This document shows positions 34,281 through 42,176 of a stretch of DNA of 44,539 nucleotides, piece after piece. Location: contig JAIBBE010000033.1 of NCBI GenBank assembly GCA_019694835.1, positions 1 through 44,539 on the forward strand. The letters are read 5' to 3'. The stretch comes from Fimbriimonadaceae bacterium. Its GTDB lineage: Bacteria > Armatimonadota > Fimbriimonadia > Fimbriimonadales > Fimbriimonadaceae. Under the pieces are notes generated by a model. It did no database searches. It was not told the origin of the DNA and saw nothing but the letters and a program-made list of their open reading frames with translations. Each line of letters opens with the position of its first letter. Within the stretch, counting starts at the first letter, position 1. A program made the translations under genes and the position numbers.

Positions 34281-36923
34281 GTGCTAAGTAATGGATTACG
34301 CTATGCACTCATCGCGGCGGCGGCATTGTGCCTCGTGGCGGGAGCATACGCACAGAAGCTAAAGAACGTCGAGATCTCGCGGCAGGGAAGCCAAGTCGAG
34401 ATTCGAATCGAGGGCGAGGGGCTGAAGAAGCCGCTCGTCAAGTCGGCGTTTGGTGGCAAATCATATACCTTCGATTTCAACGCTAATTTTGTCGGCAAGG
34501 ATCAAACGGTCCCTGTCAGTGCATTAGGCCTCGACTTTATTCATGTCGGCGCCTTGGAGGGAAAAACCCCGCGAGCGAGAGTGCATTTGCGCTTCAGTCG
34601 TGGAGTTTCTATGCCTGAAGCGATCCCTGCGCCTTACGGCTGGGTTGTTCGCTTGGGGCAAACTGCAGTGGCTCAGAAGCCCGCTGTGACCACGCAAGGT
34701 AAAGCCGCTCAGACTTTGAAAAAGGTCGGCACGGCTCCGAGCGTCAGCAGCACCGCGGTGGCCAGCAAGCCGCCCGCCAAGCCGAAGACTGCTGACACCA
34801 GACCCGCCAAGTCCGCCGCGCTACCTATCAAGACGAAGTCAACAGAGAAGGTTGCGGTATTCCCCAAGAAGCCACCAACGCTTCAGGATTCGGATCGCGC
34901 CGCTCAAGGTGAGCGTACGGTCAGCCTCGAGTTCACGAACACGGAAATCGTGCAGATTTTCAAGGCGCTCAGCATTCAGGCGGGCGTGAATGTCGTGACA
35001 TCACCCGACGTTACAGGCAAACTGACGATCTCGCTCGACAAGGTTACTGTCAAAGAAGCCTTGGACCTGGTTTGCGCACTTTCTGGACTGCGGTATGGCA
35101 AGGTTGGCAAGACTTACATCGTGACATCTGCGGCGAAGTTCGCGGAAACCATGAGCCAGTTCAGTGGGCAAGCTGAGGATGCTTCGGAGACTCGGGTCGT
35201 ACCGATCTACAGCGGTCAAGGCGCGCAGATCAAGGCCGCAATTCTGCGCACGATGCCACCGGGATCGGGTGCGGGTCGATACGAAATCAATCTCCCTTCG
35301 GAAGAAATTACGCTGCAGCAGGTTCAGCAAGTGGGTGGAACCCCGGGCAAGGCAGCAGGTGGAGGCGCGGGTGCCAATGACGCGACAACCGTCGCGACAC
35401 GGGGTACCAGCGGAGACGGTTCCAAAGACACCTATGTCGTATTGATCGGGCCACGCAACCGGCTGGATATGATCGAGTCGGCCGTGCAGAAGATCGATCG
35501 GCAAATCGCGGAAGCGATTGGTGTTCGCGTACCTGATTCCAGCCGAATCGTGCAGGAGATCTATGAAGTCAAAGGTGGCGACGCCGAAGCTCTTCGCAAA
35601 GCGTTTGTCGGTGCCGATCCCAACAAACTCAGCAATGTCGAGCTGGTTGCTACACCGGCCGGAAGCCGAAGCAAGCAGATCATCTCCATCAAGGGGCGGA
35701 TCAACGACGTGCAACAGGTTATGGAGGCTCTCACCCAGATTGACTCCAGCGATGAGACCGACAACAGCGAGTTCCTGATCTACGATGTTAAGTATGCCGA
35801 CCCGCGGGCGTTGCGCGAAGAGGTTATCAATGCGGTGCCCGGCCTCCGGGCGAGCATTCCGCCCGCTTCGGCTGGTAACCCGAGACTCTTCCAGTCCGGC
35901 GCAGCGGCCCGCGGGGCGGGTGAGCTTGGTGTGGGTGCTCAACAGCCTCCAGGAAGCAATGGCGCGGGTGCTGGTGGCAGCGGAAGTGCGGCGATTCCGG
36001 AGGCAGGTGTTCGTGTTGAGCAGCAGGGACCGCTGACCAATCTCAGCGCACCTTACCGCGACCTTGAACCATCAGCCCAGCCGATGCGGCTCATCTTGCG
36101 TGGCTCTCGAAGTCAACTCGAAGCGGCCCAGCGGTACATGACCGTGGTCGATATCGCTCCCAAGCAGATTGCTCTCGAATTGCGGGTCATGGAACTCAGC
36201 AAGGAAGATGCGCTGCGAGCGGGAATCGACTGGAATATTTTCACCGGTGGTGCAGTCAAGATTCTGCGCCTCAACAATTCCCAAGGAACGGCGAACACGC
36301 AGCCGAGCAACTATGTGGGTGTGAAGTTCCGCGATGGCGATGTTGCCGCAAGTCTCGATAAGATCGCGACCAAGAACAACCTCATTGCGAGGCCAAATCT
36401 GCGTGCCATCGACGGCCGAGAAAGCGAACTGTTCGTCGGCGAAGTTATTCGCTACATTGTGAGCATTACGTCCGGACAAAACGGACCGAGCGTGCAGACG
36501 GCGGAACTTCCGATTGGCGTCAGACTTGCCGTTCTACCTCGCATTGGTGGAGATGGATCGATCACGATGGATCTCCGACCTCGCGTCAGTGCACTGAAGG
36601 GATTCCTCGACGTTCCGAACGGCGGACAACTGCCTCAGACGACTGAGCGTATCGCCCAAAACACGGTGCAGGTTATGAGCGGCGACACCATTGCTATCGG
36701 CGGACTTATCCAAGATCAGGATCGCAAGGAAGCCAGCGGAGTGCCGCTCCTTATGGACCTGCCGCTCATCGGCCAATTGTTCCGCAAAACGACGAACACG
36801 CGAGTCCGTACGGAAGTGGTTCTCTTCCTTACGGTTCGTACGATCGATGCGGATCCGACGCTGCCTATGCAGCCTGATCTCACCAAGCCACCGACGCCAA
36901 AAACGACCACAGGAGGCCAATAA
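34281..36923 (+). CDS. pilQ: PilQ-like type IV pilus secretin
   Basis: The 880-residue product has a signal peptide (LRYALIAAAALCLVAGAYAQ). An AMIN-like domain follows (KNVEISRQGSQVEIRIEGEG, to about residue 130), then a Lys/Pro/Ala linker. A secretin N0/STN domain starts at VSLEFTNTEIVQIFKALSIQ, and two to three N-domain repeats follow, one interrupted by a Gly/Ala insert. The C-terminal secretin barrel has VEQQG, FVGEVIRYIV, QNTVQVMSGDTIAIGGLIQD and GVPLLMDLPLIGQLFR. It forms the outer-membrane pore. GTG 34281 is preferred because GGGAGGAG lies just upstream; the frame is open to GTG 34182. pilMNOP are not beside it. Two lipoprotein genes follow. Confidence 0.9.
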   Translation: MLSNGLRYALIAAAALCLVAGAYAQKLKNVEISRQGSQVEIRIEGEGLKKPLVKSAFGGKSYTFDFNANFVGKDQTVPVSALGLDFIHVGALEGKTPRARVHLRFSRGVSMPEAIPAPYGWVVRLGQTAVAQKPAVTTQGKAAQTLKKVGTAPSVSSTAVASKPPAKPKTADTRPAKSAALPIKTKSTEKVAVFPKKPPTLQDSDRAAQGERTVSLEFTNTEIVQIFKALSIQAGVNVVTSPDVTGKLTISLDKVTVKEALDLVCALSGLRYGKVGKTYIVTSAAKFAETMSQFSGQAEDASETRVVPIYSGQGAQIKAAILRTMPPGSGAGRYEINLPSEEITLQQVQQVGGTPGKAAGGGAGANDATTVATRGTSGDGSKDTYVVLIGPRNRLDMIESAVQKIDRQIAEAIGVRVPDSSRIVQEIYEVKGGDAEALRKAFVGADPNKLSNVELVATPAGSRSKQIISIKGRINDVQQVMEALTQIDSSDETDNSEFLIYDVKYADPRALREEVINAVPGLRASIPPASAGNPRLFQSGAAARGAGELGVGAQQPPGSNGAGAGGSGSAAIPEAGVRVEQQGPLTNLSAPYRDLEPSAQPMRLILRGSRSQLEAAQRYMTVVDIAPKQIALELRVMELSKEDALRAGIDWNIFTGGAVKILRLNNSQGTANTQPSNYVGVKFRDGDVAASLDKIATKNNLIARPNLRAIDGRESELFVGEVIRYIVSITSGQNGPSVQTAELPIGVRLAVLPRIGGDGSITMDLRPRVSALKGFLDVPNGGQLPQTTERIAQNTVQVMSGDTIAIGGLIQDQDRKEASGVPLLMDLPLIGQLFRKTTNTRVRTEVVLFLTVRTIDADPTLPMQPDLTKPPTPKTTTGGQ

Positions 36924-36924
36924 G

Positions 36925-37452
36925 ATGCTTAAGCTAGCACCTGAAACTCGTCCTCGAGTCGCGCGAGCCGATCACAGCGAGCGCCCGGATCTTAGGGTCA
37001 TTCGATCTCGACGAAAGCCGAGCAGTATGCGAGTTGCCCGTATTCTCGTTAGGCGCAGTCTGGCCGCTCTTGGCCTTGGATCACTGTTGGTAATTTCTGG
37101 CTGCGGTGGTTCGACCAACTCCTCTGTCCCTAACATCTATCGGGGAGCATGGAACGGAACATGGGAAAGCAAGACTGAGAACGAAGCTGGATCGATCTCC
37201 TTTACGGTCTTCTCGGATGGAAGCCTGACGGGGACGATGACGCGGAGTCCCGCGCTGACGGCAAGTCTTAGCGGACATATCAACGATCTCGGTCAGATGA
37301 TTGCCGTCGCCGGATTTGGGGCAGATGGAAACTACCAGATGCAAGGTTCGGTCGTTTTGACCAACAACTTGCTCGGCTCGTTCCGCTACAACTTCCTCGG
37401 CGTGGAATACAACGGATCTTTCAGCTGTGCGCCTGCCTCGAGCGGGGGCTAA
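36925..37452 (+). CDS. Small lipoprotein following the secretin
   Basis: The 175-residue product has a lipobox (LLVISGC) after an unusually long, basic N-terminal region if ATG 36925 is used. That start has AGGAGG overlapping the secretin stop; ATG 37027 would give a normal-length signal. The mature part is beta-rich (YRGAWNGTWESKTENEAGSI, GSLTGTMTRSPALTASLSGH), like small beta-barrel outer-membrane lipoproteins. It is probably co-transcribed with pilQ. Function unknown. Confidence 0.7.
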   Translation: MLKLAPETRPRVARADHSERPDLRVIRSRRKPSSMRVARILVRRSLAALGLGSLLVISGCGGSTNSSVPNIYRGAWNGTWESKTENEAGSISFTVFSDGSLTGTMTRSPALTASLSGHINDLGQMIAVAGFGADGNYQMQGSVVLTNNLLGSFRYNFLGVEYNGSFSCAPASSGG

Positions 37453-37488
37453 GACACACGAATGGGCAAAACACGGAGGTTATGTCAT

Positions 37489-38457
37489 ATGAAGTCCTTA
37501 CGAACGCTCGCACTCTTATCGCTGGCGAGCGCACTCTTAGCGGGGTGCGGAGGAACCAACAGTGGGTTCTTCGATCCCGCTCCATTGCCTGACGGAGACC
37601 CGGCCAAGGTCGATACAATGCCGTCAGCGCGCCTTCCGGAGGAGAATGCGGCCCCCCAAAGCACGGTTCCTGATCCCAAGGATCCGCCCGCGACGATCAA
37701 GGGACGCTCGCCAGGTCGGCTGCAGCCAACCTCGGACCTTCGAACGCTTCAGCCCGGCGACTTCTATCAGTACTACGTGACTGGTCGAATCACGACCGAG
37801 GTCGGTGGTTCTGCTCCCTTCTCGTCGAGTCGGCCAATCACGGGCACCATGACTCGCACGGTCACGCAGGAAATCTACAACGGCATCATGACCAATAAGG
37901 TTACGAACCGCCTGGTTTACAAACCTGCGGGTGGAATTCCGGTTACGGAAATCGAAGAGCTTTATTACGATCAGGATGTCGATGGCTTCCTGACCCTCGT
38001 GGCCCGTCGGTTCGGCATGCAGCTCTGGACGGTGGAAGATACGGGATTCGCTTTCCCGGGTGTGTGGGCTCCACTCACCGCAGCATCGGGGGTAACCCAT
38101 CTGCTGAATGACCCGACCAGTGTTAACGTCCTGGTGACGATGTCCGAGACGTTAAGCGTTACGAATACCCAAGATATCGCCACCGGCATGGGCGTGTACG
38201 CCACGTGGAAGACGGAGCGCTCCCGCAACATGAAGGAGGAATACACGGTCACGCCGCTGGCTGGCGAAGTGTTGAACATCCAAGAAGATTGGGCAGGCAC
38301 GGAGAACTGGTCTCCGATCATCGGGTCGTACATTTATCGTACGACGAACCGAACGCGCAACTACACTGTGGTCGATACCGCATCGCCGCTGGTGTACCGA
38401 AGCGAAATCTACACGCTCAGCACCAATGAAATCTTAACGACCACGACCGTTCGATAG
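37489..38457 (+). CDS. Lipoprotein, last gene of the secretin operon
   Basis: The 322-residue product has a lipoprotein signal with lipobox LLAGC. A Pro-rich linker and a beta-rich domain follow (DFYQYYVTGRITTEVGG, TGTMTRTVTQEIYNGIMTNK, TRNYTVVDTASPLVYRSEIY). Not recognised. ATG 37489 was chosen for GGAGG at 37475-37479 rather than ATG 37462. A strong terminator follows at 38514. Confidence 0.72.
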   Translation: MKSLRTLALLSLASALLAGCGGTNSGFFDPAPLPDGDPAKVDTMPSARLPEENAAPQSTVPDPKDPPATIKGRSPGRLQPTSDLRTLQPGDFYQYYVTGRITTEVGGSAPFSSSRPITGTMTRTVTQEIYNGIMTNKVTNRLVYKPAGGIPVTEIEELYYDQDVDGFLTLVARRFGMQLWTVEDTGFAFPGVWAPLTAASGVTHLLNDPTSVNVLVTMSETLSVTNTQDIATGMGVYATWKTERSRNMKEEYTVTPLAGEVLNIQEDWAGTENWSPIIGSYIYRTTNRTRNYTVVDTASPLVYRSEIYTLSTNEILTTTTVR

Positions 38458-38513
38458 GGTCAAAGGCCAAAGAAACGGCCGGCGCAAGACGACCGGCCTG
38501 TCCCTCCATACTT

Positions 38514-38542
38514 CCCCGTCCGGCCACGGACGGGGGTTTTTT
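38514..38542 (+). terminator. Rho-independent terminator of the secretin operon
   Basis: CCCCGTCCG (38514-38522) pairs with CGGACGGGG (38527-38535) around GCCA, followed by six T. A classic intrinsic terminator 57 bases after the last lipoprotein stop. Confidence 0.88.
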
Positions 38543-38548
38543 GCTGAC

Positions 38549-38585
38549 AAAAATACGGTCTCGATCAACACGATCGAGACCGTAT
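38549..38585 (-). terminator. Rho-independent terminator of the thioredoxin selenoprotein gene
   Basis: A perfect 14-bp stem (38553-38566 with 38572-38585, five-base loop) is followed on the minus strand by a run of T. It lies just after the TAG at 38594-38592, not after the internal TGA at 38855. The transcript therefore extends through the thioredoxin half, as expected for read-through. Confidence 0.88.
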
Positions 38586-38591
38586 GGGTTT

Positions 38592-39596
38592 CTAGTTGAC
38601 GTTGAATCCAGCCTTCTTGGCTGCTTCTTTCATCATCGAAAGGAACGCGGGCAAGGGCGAGTAGCCAACTTGCTCGTGGATCAGAGATTCGTCGGTACGA
38701 ATCACTTTAATGGTCGGAAGTCCGCTTACTCCGAATCGCTGCTTGATGGAGGTCTGTTCATCGGCATTGATTTTTACGAAGACGAAGTATTTGGAGAACG
38801 CTTTGAACTCTGCGGTTGGATAGACTTCACGGTCTAACTTCTTGCAGAAGGTTCACCAATCGGCATAGAAGTCCACGAAGAGCACGCGCTTGGTTGAAGC
38901 GGCGACCTTCTTGGCCTCCTCCAGATCGGTGTACCAGCGATCCGAATACAATTCGGCTTCACTGACCTCTTTGCTTCCCGCCGGAGCGGTAAAGCTGAAC
39001 ACATCGGCCTTCTTTAGCTCAAGTGTTTTGCAGTCGAGAATGCGGGTACCTGCCTCAGAACCGCTCGCGGTGACGATCTCGGCCTGGCGGACGATGCTGT
39101 CCTTGGGATCGACGTAAAGCGTCCACGTGATGTCGGCCGAATCGGGTGCTCCGACGCTGACGACCTTGAACGTGGTGCCTTTGCGAGCCTTATCCGGGAG
39201 CCCTTTCGCCACCGCACCCTTGTAGGCATCGGCGTTGAAAAACGCTGTCCAAACCTTGTAGGCATCCTCACTGAGGATCGCTTTGAGTTCGGCTGGCGTC
39301 TGAGCACGCTTGAAGAACGAGTTCGACTTCTTGTCGAAGAATGTCATCGTGGTACCGTCGGCGACGATGATTTGGCTGGACGATTCGATCCGGGCCAAAT
39401 TGGGTTTGCCGAGGTTCACGGTGTAGGATTCCGGTGAGCCGCCAAGCTTGGTGAGCGTGTAGGTGACGCTCAAGCCGTCTGCGCTGTTGAGGGCTTTCGT
39501 AAAGCTTCCCAGCACGGCGGGACCGGAGGATGCCCCTTGGGCCAGAACCCAACTGGCCACCGCCAGCAGGGCTCCACCGATGAGCCATTTTTTCAT
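38592..39596 (-). CDS. Predicted selenoprotein: LolA-like domain fused to a UxxC thioredoxin domain
   Basis: A 334-residue product results if TGA 38855-38853 is read as selenocysteine (residue 248). Residues 1-20 are a signal peptide (MKKWLIGGALLAVASWVLAQ). Residues ~25-215 are LolA-like (LGSFTKALNSADGLSVTYTL, LYVDPKDSIVRQAEIVTASG). A thioredoxin domain follows: RVLFVDFYADW, then TGA, then TFCKKLDREVY, a central FVFVKINADE and the cis-Pro loop GVSGLPTIKV, ending at TAG 38594. The TGA stands exactly where the first active-site cysteine belongs. GGAGG precedes ATG 39596. A SECIS-like hairpin follows the TGA, and the terminator lies after the full frame. If TGA is a stop, the product is a 247-residue truncated protein; a recent nonsense mutation remains possible. 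Confidence 0.8.
38821..38836 (-). promoter_or_regulatory. SECIS-like hairpin downstream of the in-frame TGA
   Basis: On the mRNA, UAGAC (38836-38832) pairs with GUCUA (38825-38821) around the loop CGUGAA. The loop begins 21 bases after the UGA, and its second base is G. This fits the bacterial rule I recall (16-37 bases, 3-14-base loop, G among the first two loop bases, stem of at least four pairs). A shorter competing hairpin CUUC/GAAG lies closer to the UGA. Confidence 0.6.
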
Positions 39597-39687
39597 GGAG
39601 ACCTCCATAGTGATGAGTACGAACACTTCATTCTATCACGAAGTGCTCCGTTCCTCTCATGCGAATGAGAGGAACGTTTCGCAACGA

Positions 39688-40902
39688 TCAGTCGCCGGCT
39701 TGGTTGTAATTGGCGCTGAGGATCGCGTAGTCGCCGATGCCGATCTCTAGATCGCCGTCCAGGTCGGACTGGATGTCGTATCCCGGATCTCCCGAGGCAA
39801 GTCCGTAGAGGCTGGACAGAATGGCGTAGTCGCCGATCGAAACCTCGTTGTCCTGGTCGATGTCGCCATTGATGAGGACCGGGTTCACGGTGTCTTGGCC
39901 AACTCCCAGGTCGACGTCGCTGATCTGTCGAACCAGCCAGTGGGTGGACCGGAAGCGTAGGGACTTCACGCCAGTGACGGCTGTGTCGAACGCATAGTAA
40001 CCGTAGGCACCGAGCGGGAAGGTCTGGGTGTCGAGCACGGTGCCATCACTGTCGACGATGTCGACCGTGATCGGCATGCCGGTCGGGTAGGCGTAGTCGC
40101 TGAGGGTCAGCTGACCCGACACCGTTCCCGGATTCGCGGCGACGTGGAAGTAGCCCACGGTGGTGCGGATGTAGCTCGAAATTCCGTCGGCCCCGCCGAA
40201 TCCGAGGGCCGGGAAGTTGTAATAGCTGTAGTATTCGAGCTGATAGGCGTAGGTGTGTCCGCTCAAGAGGACCGTTCCGGGCACTGTATCACCCGTGTAT
40301 AGCGAGGAAAAGGCAGCCCCCGAGTGAACGACGGCTCCTTGCTGAACGTAGTCGAAGACGTAGAACACCGTTTCCAGGATCGGGGCATTGCCGGCATTGC
40401 TGGTATCTGACCAAGTCAGAGGTCGATCATCGCCGGCATTGCAGTATTGCAGGGAAGACCACGAGCCGCCGTTGAGGTACGGAATTTCGTTGGTGAAGTC
40501 GGTGGCTGGAACCGACATCACTGCACTGTCGGGAGCGGCACTCCCCGCGGTGATCTGATATTGATAGTCTCCGGCGGGATAAGCGGCTTCGACTTCTGCC
40601 ATCGTGCCCATGATCGGGCTGCCATAGACCATATAGGCGTTGGTGAAGCTGGCGATACCTAAGTCATAGACGGTGGAATCGGGCAAGGTCAGATTGGCCG
40701 CCTCTAGCGACCCATCGCTGCCATAGATGTTGGCGAAGAAATAGTTGAACATCGAAGGAGCGGGTTCGGCATCCGAGATCTGTTCATAACTCGAAACGTA
40801 GGCCGCACCGAACGAAACGACGGCCGCCTGGGAAAGGCATCCCATCGCCGCCACCATCGCCAACGCTGCTCCTCTCTTCAAAGCTCTCACTGAAAATAAC
40901 AT
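39688..40902 (-). CDS. Exported protein with dockerin-like C-terminus
   Basis: The 404-residue product has a signal peptide (ALKRGAALAMVAAMGCLSQA). A Tyr/Ser/Gly-rich beta domain follows. Then come a Cna-B/carboxypeptidase-regulatory-like repeat (VSGQLTLSDYAYPTGMPIT) with FRSTHWLVRQ and two Asp-rich loops (GDIDQDNEVSIGDY, DLDGDLEIGIGDY), ending NQAGD. GGAGG precedes the ATG. Function unknown; it is secreted or surface-displayed. The THWLVRQ segment parallels SHWLRQ in the cytochrome. Confidence 0.78.
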   Translation of the reverse strand: MLFSVRALKRGAALAMVAAMGCLSQAAVVSFGAAYVSSYEQISDAEPAPSMFNYFFANIYGSDGSLEAANLTLPDSTVYDLGIASFTNAYMVYGSPIMGTMAEVEAAYPAGDYQYQITAGSAAPDSAVMSVPATDFTNEIPYLNGGSWSSLQYCNAGDDRPLTWSDTSNAGNAPILETVFYVFDYVQQGAVVHSGAAFSSLYTGDTVPGTVLLSGHTYAYQLEYYSYYNFPALGFGGADGISSYIRTTVGYFHVAANPGTVSGQLTLSDYAYPTGMPITVDIVDSDGTVLDTQTFPLGAYGYYAFDTAVTGVKSLRFRSTHWLVRQISDVDLGVGQDTVNPVLINGDIDQDNEVSIGDYAILSSLYGLASGDPGYDIQSDLDGDLEIGIGDYAILSANYNQAGD

Positions 40903-40968
40903 AAGGGAACCTCCGATGGATTATACAGCGGATTTGTTGGTTCTCCAGGTTGTTTAGCTAGAATCGGC

Positions 40969-41733
40969 TCACGCCAGGATTCGGTCCAACCGGCCCAAGA
41001 ACTCGGGAGCCAGGGGTTTCTGCGGTCCGCGAACCGGGCCCATGTCGAGCGAGAGGCGCTCCAAGAGGGCTTTGGCGACTTTCGTGACCCCGGCCTCCGA
41101 CATCAGTGAGCGCAAGACGCCAAGCCCGGGCGGCGCAGCACCTTGGGCGAAGCCCGGGAAGATGAGGGCCAGAGGCGTGCATACCGAACCGGTCACCGCG
41201 AATTCGTAGGTCATGGAGGTCTTCGCCACCGCCAATTCGCTGTGACCCAATTCTTCGAGGCTTCGACCGGAGAGGAAGTTGGGAATTTCCTCCGCGCTCT
41301 CCCAATGCCCGGCCCCGCCGCTGCCATTGACGGCGATTAGCGTGATGCCGCCGTGGCGGGCGATGGCTTGGGCGTGGCCGATGATCTCCGCTCTAGTGAG
41401 GCTTCCGTAGTAGGGCGGCATGAGGATGGCGGCGCGGGCACCGTGGCGCTTAGCGTGCTGGGTCAGGTCGAGGCTCGCCGACGTGCTTAAACTGGAGACG
41501 TTCACGACCATCGTCGCTCCGGGCGCATCACGCGCCACCATTTCGACCACGGACTTTCGCTCGCCGAAGCTCATCGCCGTGAACTCGCCGACGTCCGAGT
41601 TGATCACGAACCCCTCGACGCCTTGTCCGCTCAGGTGCTTGACGAGGCGGGCGAGCCGGACTTCACTTACGGACGACGCGTCGTCCGTGAACGGCGTTAC
41701 CAGCGGCACCAAGAGTTTCGGCAGGTCTACCAC
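40969..41733 (-). CDS. DapA-family (NAL/DHDPS-like) aldolase, divergent active site
   Basis: The 254-residue product has the DapA barrel flow: LLVPLVTPFTDDASSVSEVR, then VEGFVINSDVGEFTAMSFGE, AAILMPPYYGSLTRAEIIGH, and Lys171 in AVAKTS as the Schiff-base position. The usual GTTGE is altered to SDVGE, and the general-base Tyr in the YNxP strand is replaced by AVNGS. It is shorter than DapA (~290). It probably cleaves or condenses a different keto acid. GTG 41733 is chosen; the frame is open to 41766. Confidence 0.7.
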   Translation of the reverse strand: MVDLPKLLVPLVTPFTDDASSVSEVRLARLVKHLSGQGVEGFVINSDVGEFTAMSFGERKSVVEMVARDAPGATMVVNVSSLSTSASLDLTQHAKRHGARAAILMPPYYGSLTRAEIIGHAQAIARHGGITLIAVNGSGGAGHWESAEEIPNFLSGRSLEELGHSELAVAKTSMTYEFAVTGSVCTPLALIFPGFAQGAAPPGLGVLRSLMSEAGVTKVAKALLERLSLDMGPVRGPQKPLAPEFLGRLDRILA

Positions 41734-41790
41734 GACTTCAAGACGAGTCGTGTGGCCCGGGAGCATCCATCCGTGGGGAGGATTCCCGCC

Positions 41791-41813
41791 TCCCCCTCAC
41801 GCAGTGAGGGGGA
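41791..41813. repeat. 10-bp perfect hairpin in divergent intergenic region
   Basis: TCCCCCTCAC (41791-41800) pairs with GTGAGGGGGA (41804-41813) around three bases. It is one of two hairpin elements in the 443-base divergent gap 41734-42176; the other is copy B at 41860. I see no gene in that gap. Confidence 0.65.
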
Positions 41814-41859
41814 CGTTCACCGCGAGGCACGAGCGCGTGACACAGGGGGAGTAATTTCC

Positions 41860-41938
41860 GGCTCCCCTCCCCTGCGCCCTCCTGACTTTGGTTCAACAAG
41901 GCTGTTGCGGCGGAGGAGAGGGGCTGGGGAGAGGTGTC
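41860..41938. repeat. Dispersed GC-rich repeat, copy B
   Basis: It begins ggctcccctcccctgcgccc and ends ggagaggggctggggagagg. The ends match copy A (9196-9274) almost base for base while the centre differs, and its own ends are complementary. Confidence 0.7.
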
Positions 41939-42176
41939 GCGGCTGATTTCCCACGAGCGAGTGCCCCTCCGATGCTGACCGAGTCGTCGATTGCCCTCGG
42001 TGTTACTCTCCCCGATCTCTGCTCCTTCGTCGCGGAGATCGACCCTCTCACTGCGTAAGAGGGTTTGCGGCCAAGTTCTAGACCAGATAGGGCCCAAGTC
42101 CCAAATCTGTCAGAGCATTGTCAGACCGCTCCATTACGCTCCTGATCACCGGCGCGGGCCGGATCAAGGAGAACAC

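Noticed and set aside
38541..38837. 98-codon open frame on the plus strand
   Set aside because: It is antisense to the thioredoxin half of the selenoprotein gene, overlaps two terminators and has no ribosome site or recognisable product.
38853..38855. TGA read as Trp (code reassignment)
   Set aside because: Several clear genes in the window end in TGA (recQ-PRTase, hflX, the FG-GAP gene). The site needs a Cys-like residue, not Trp.
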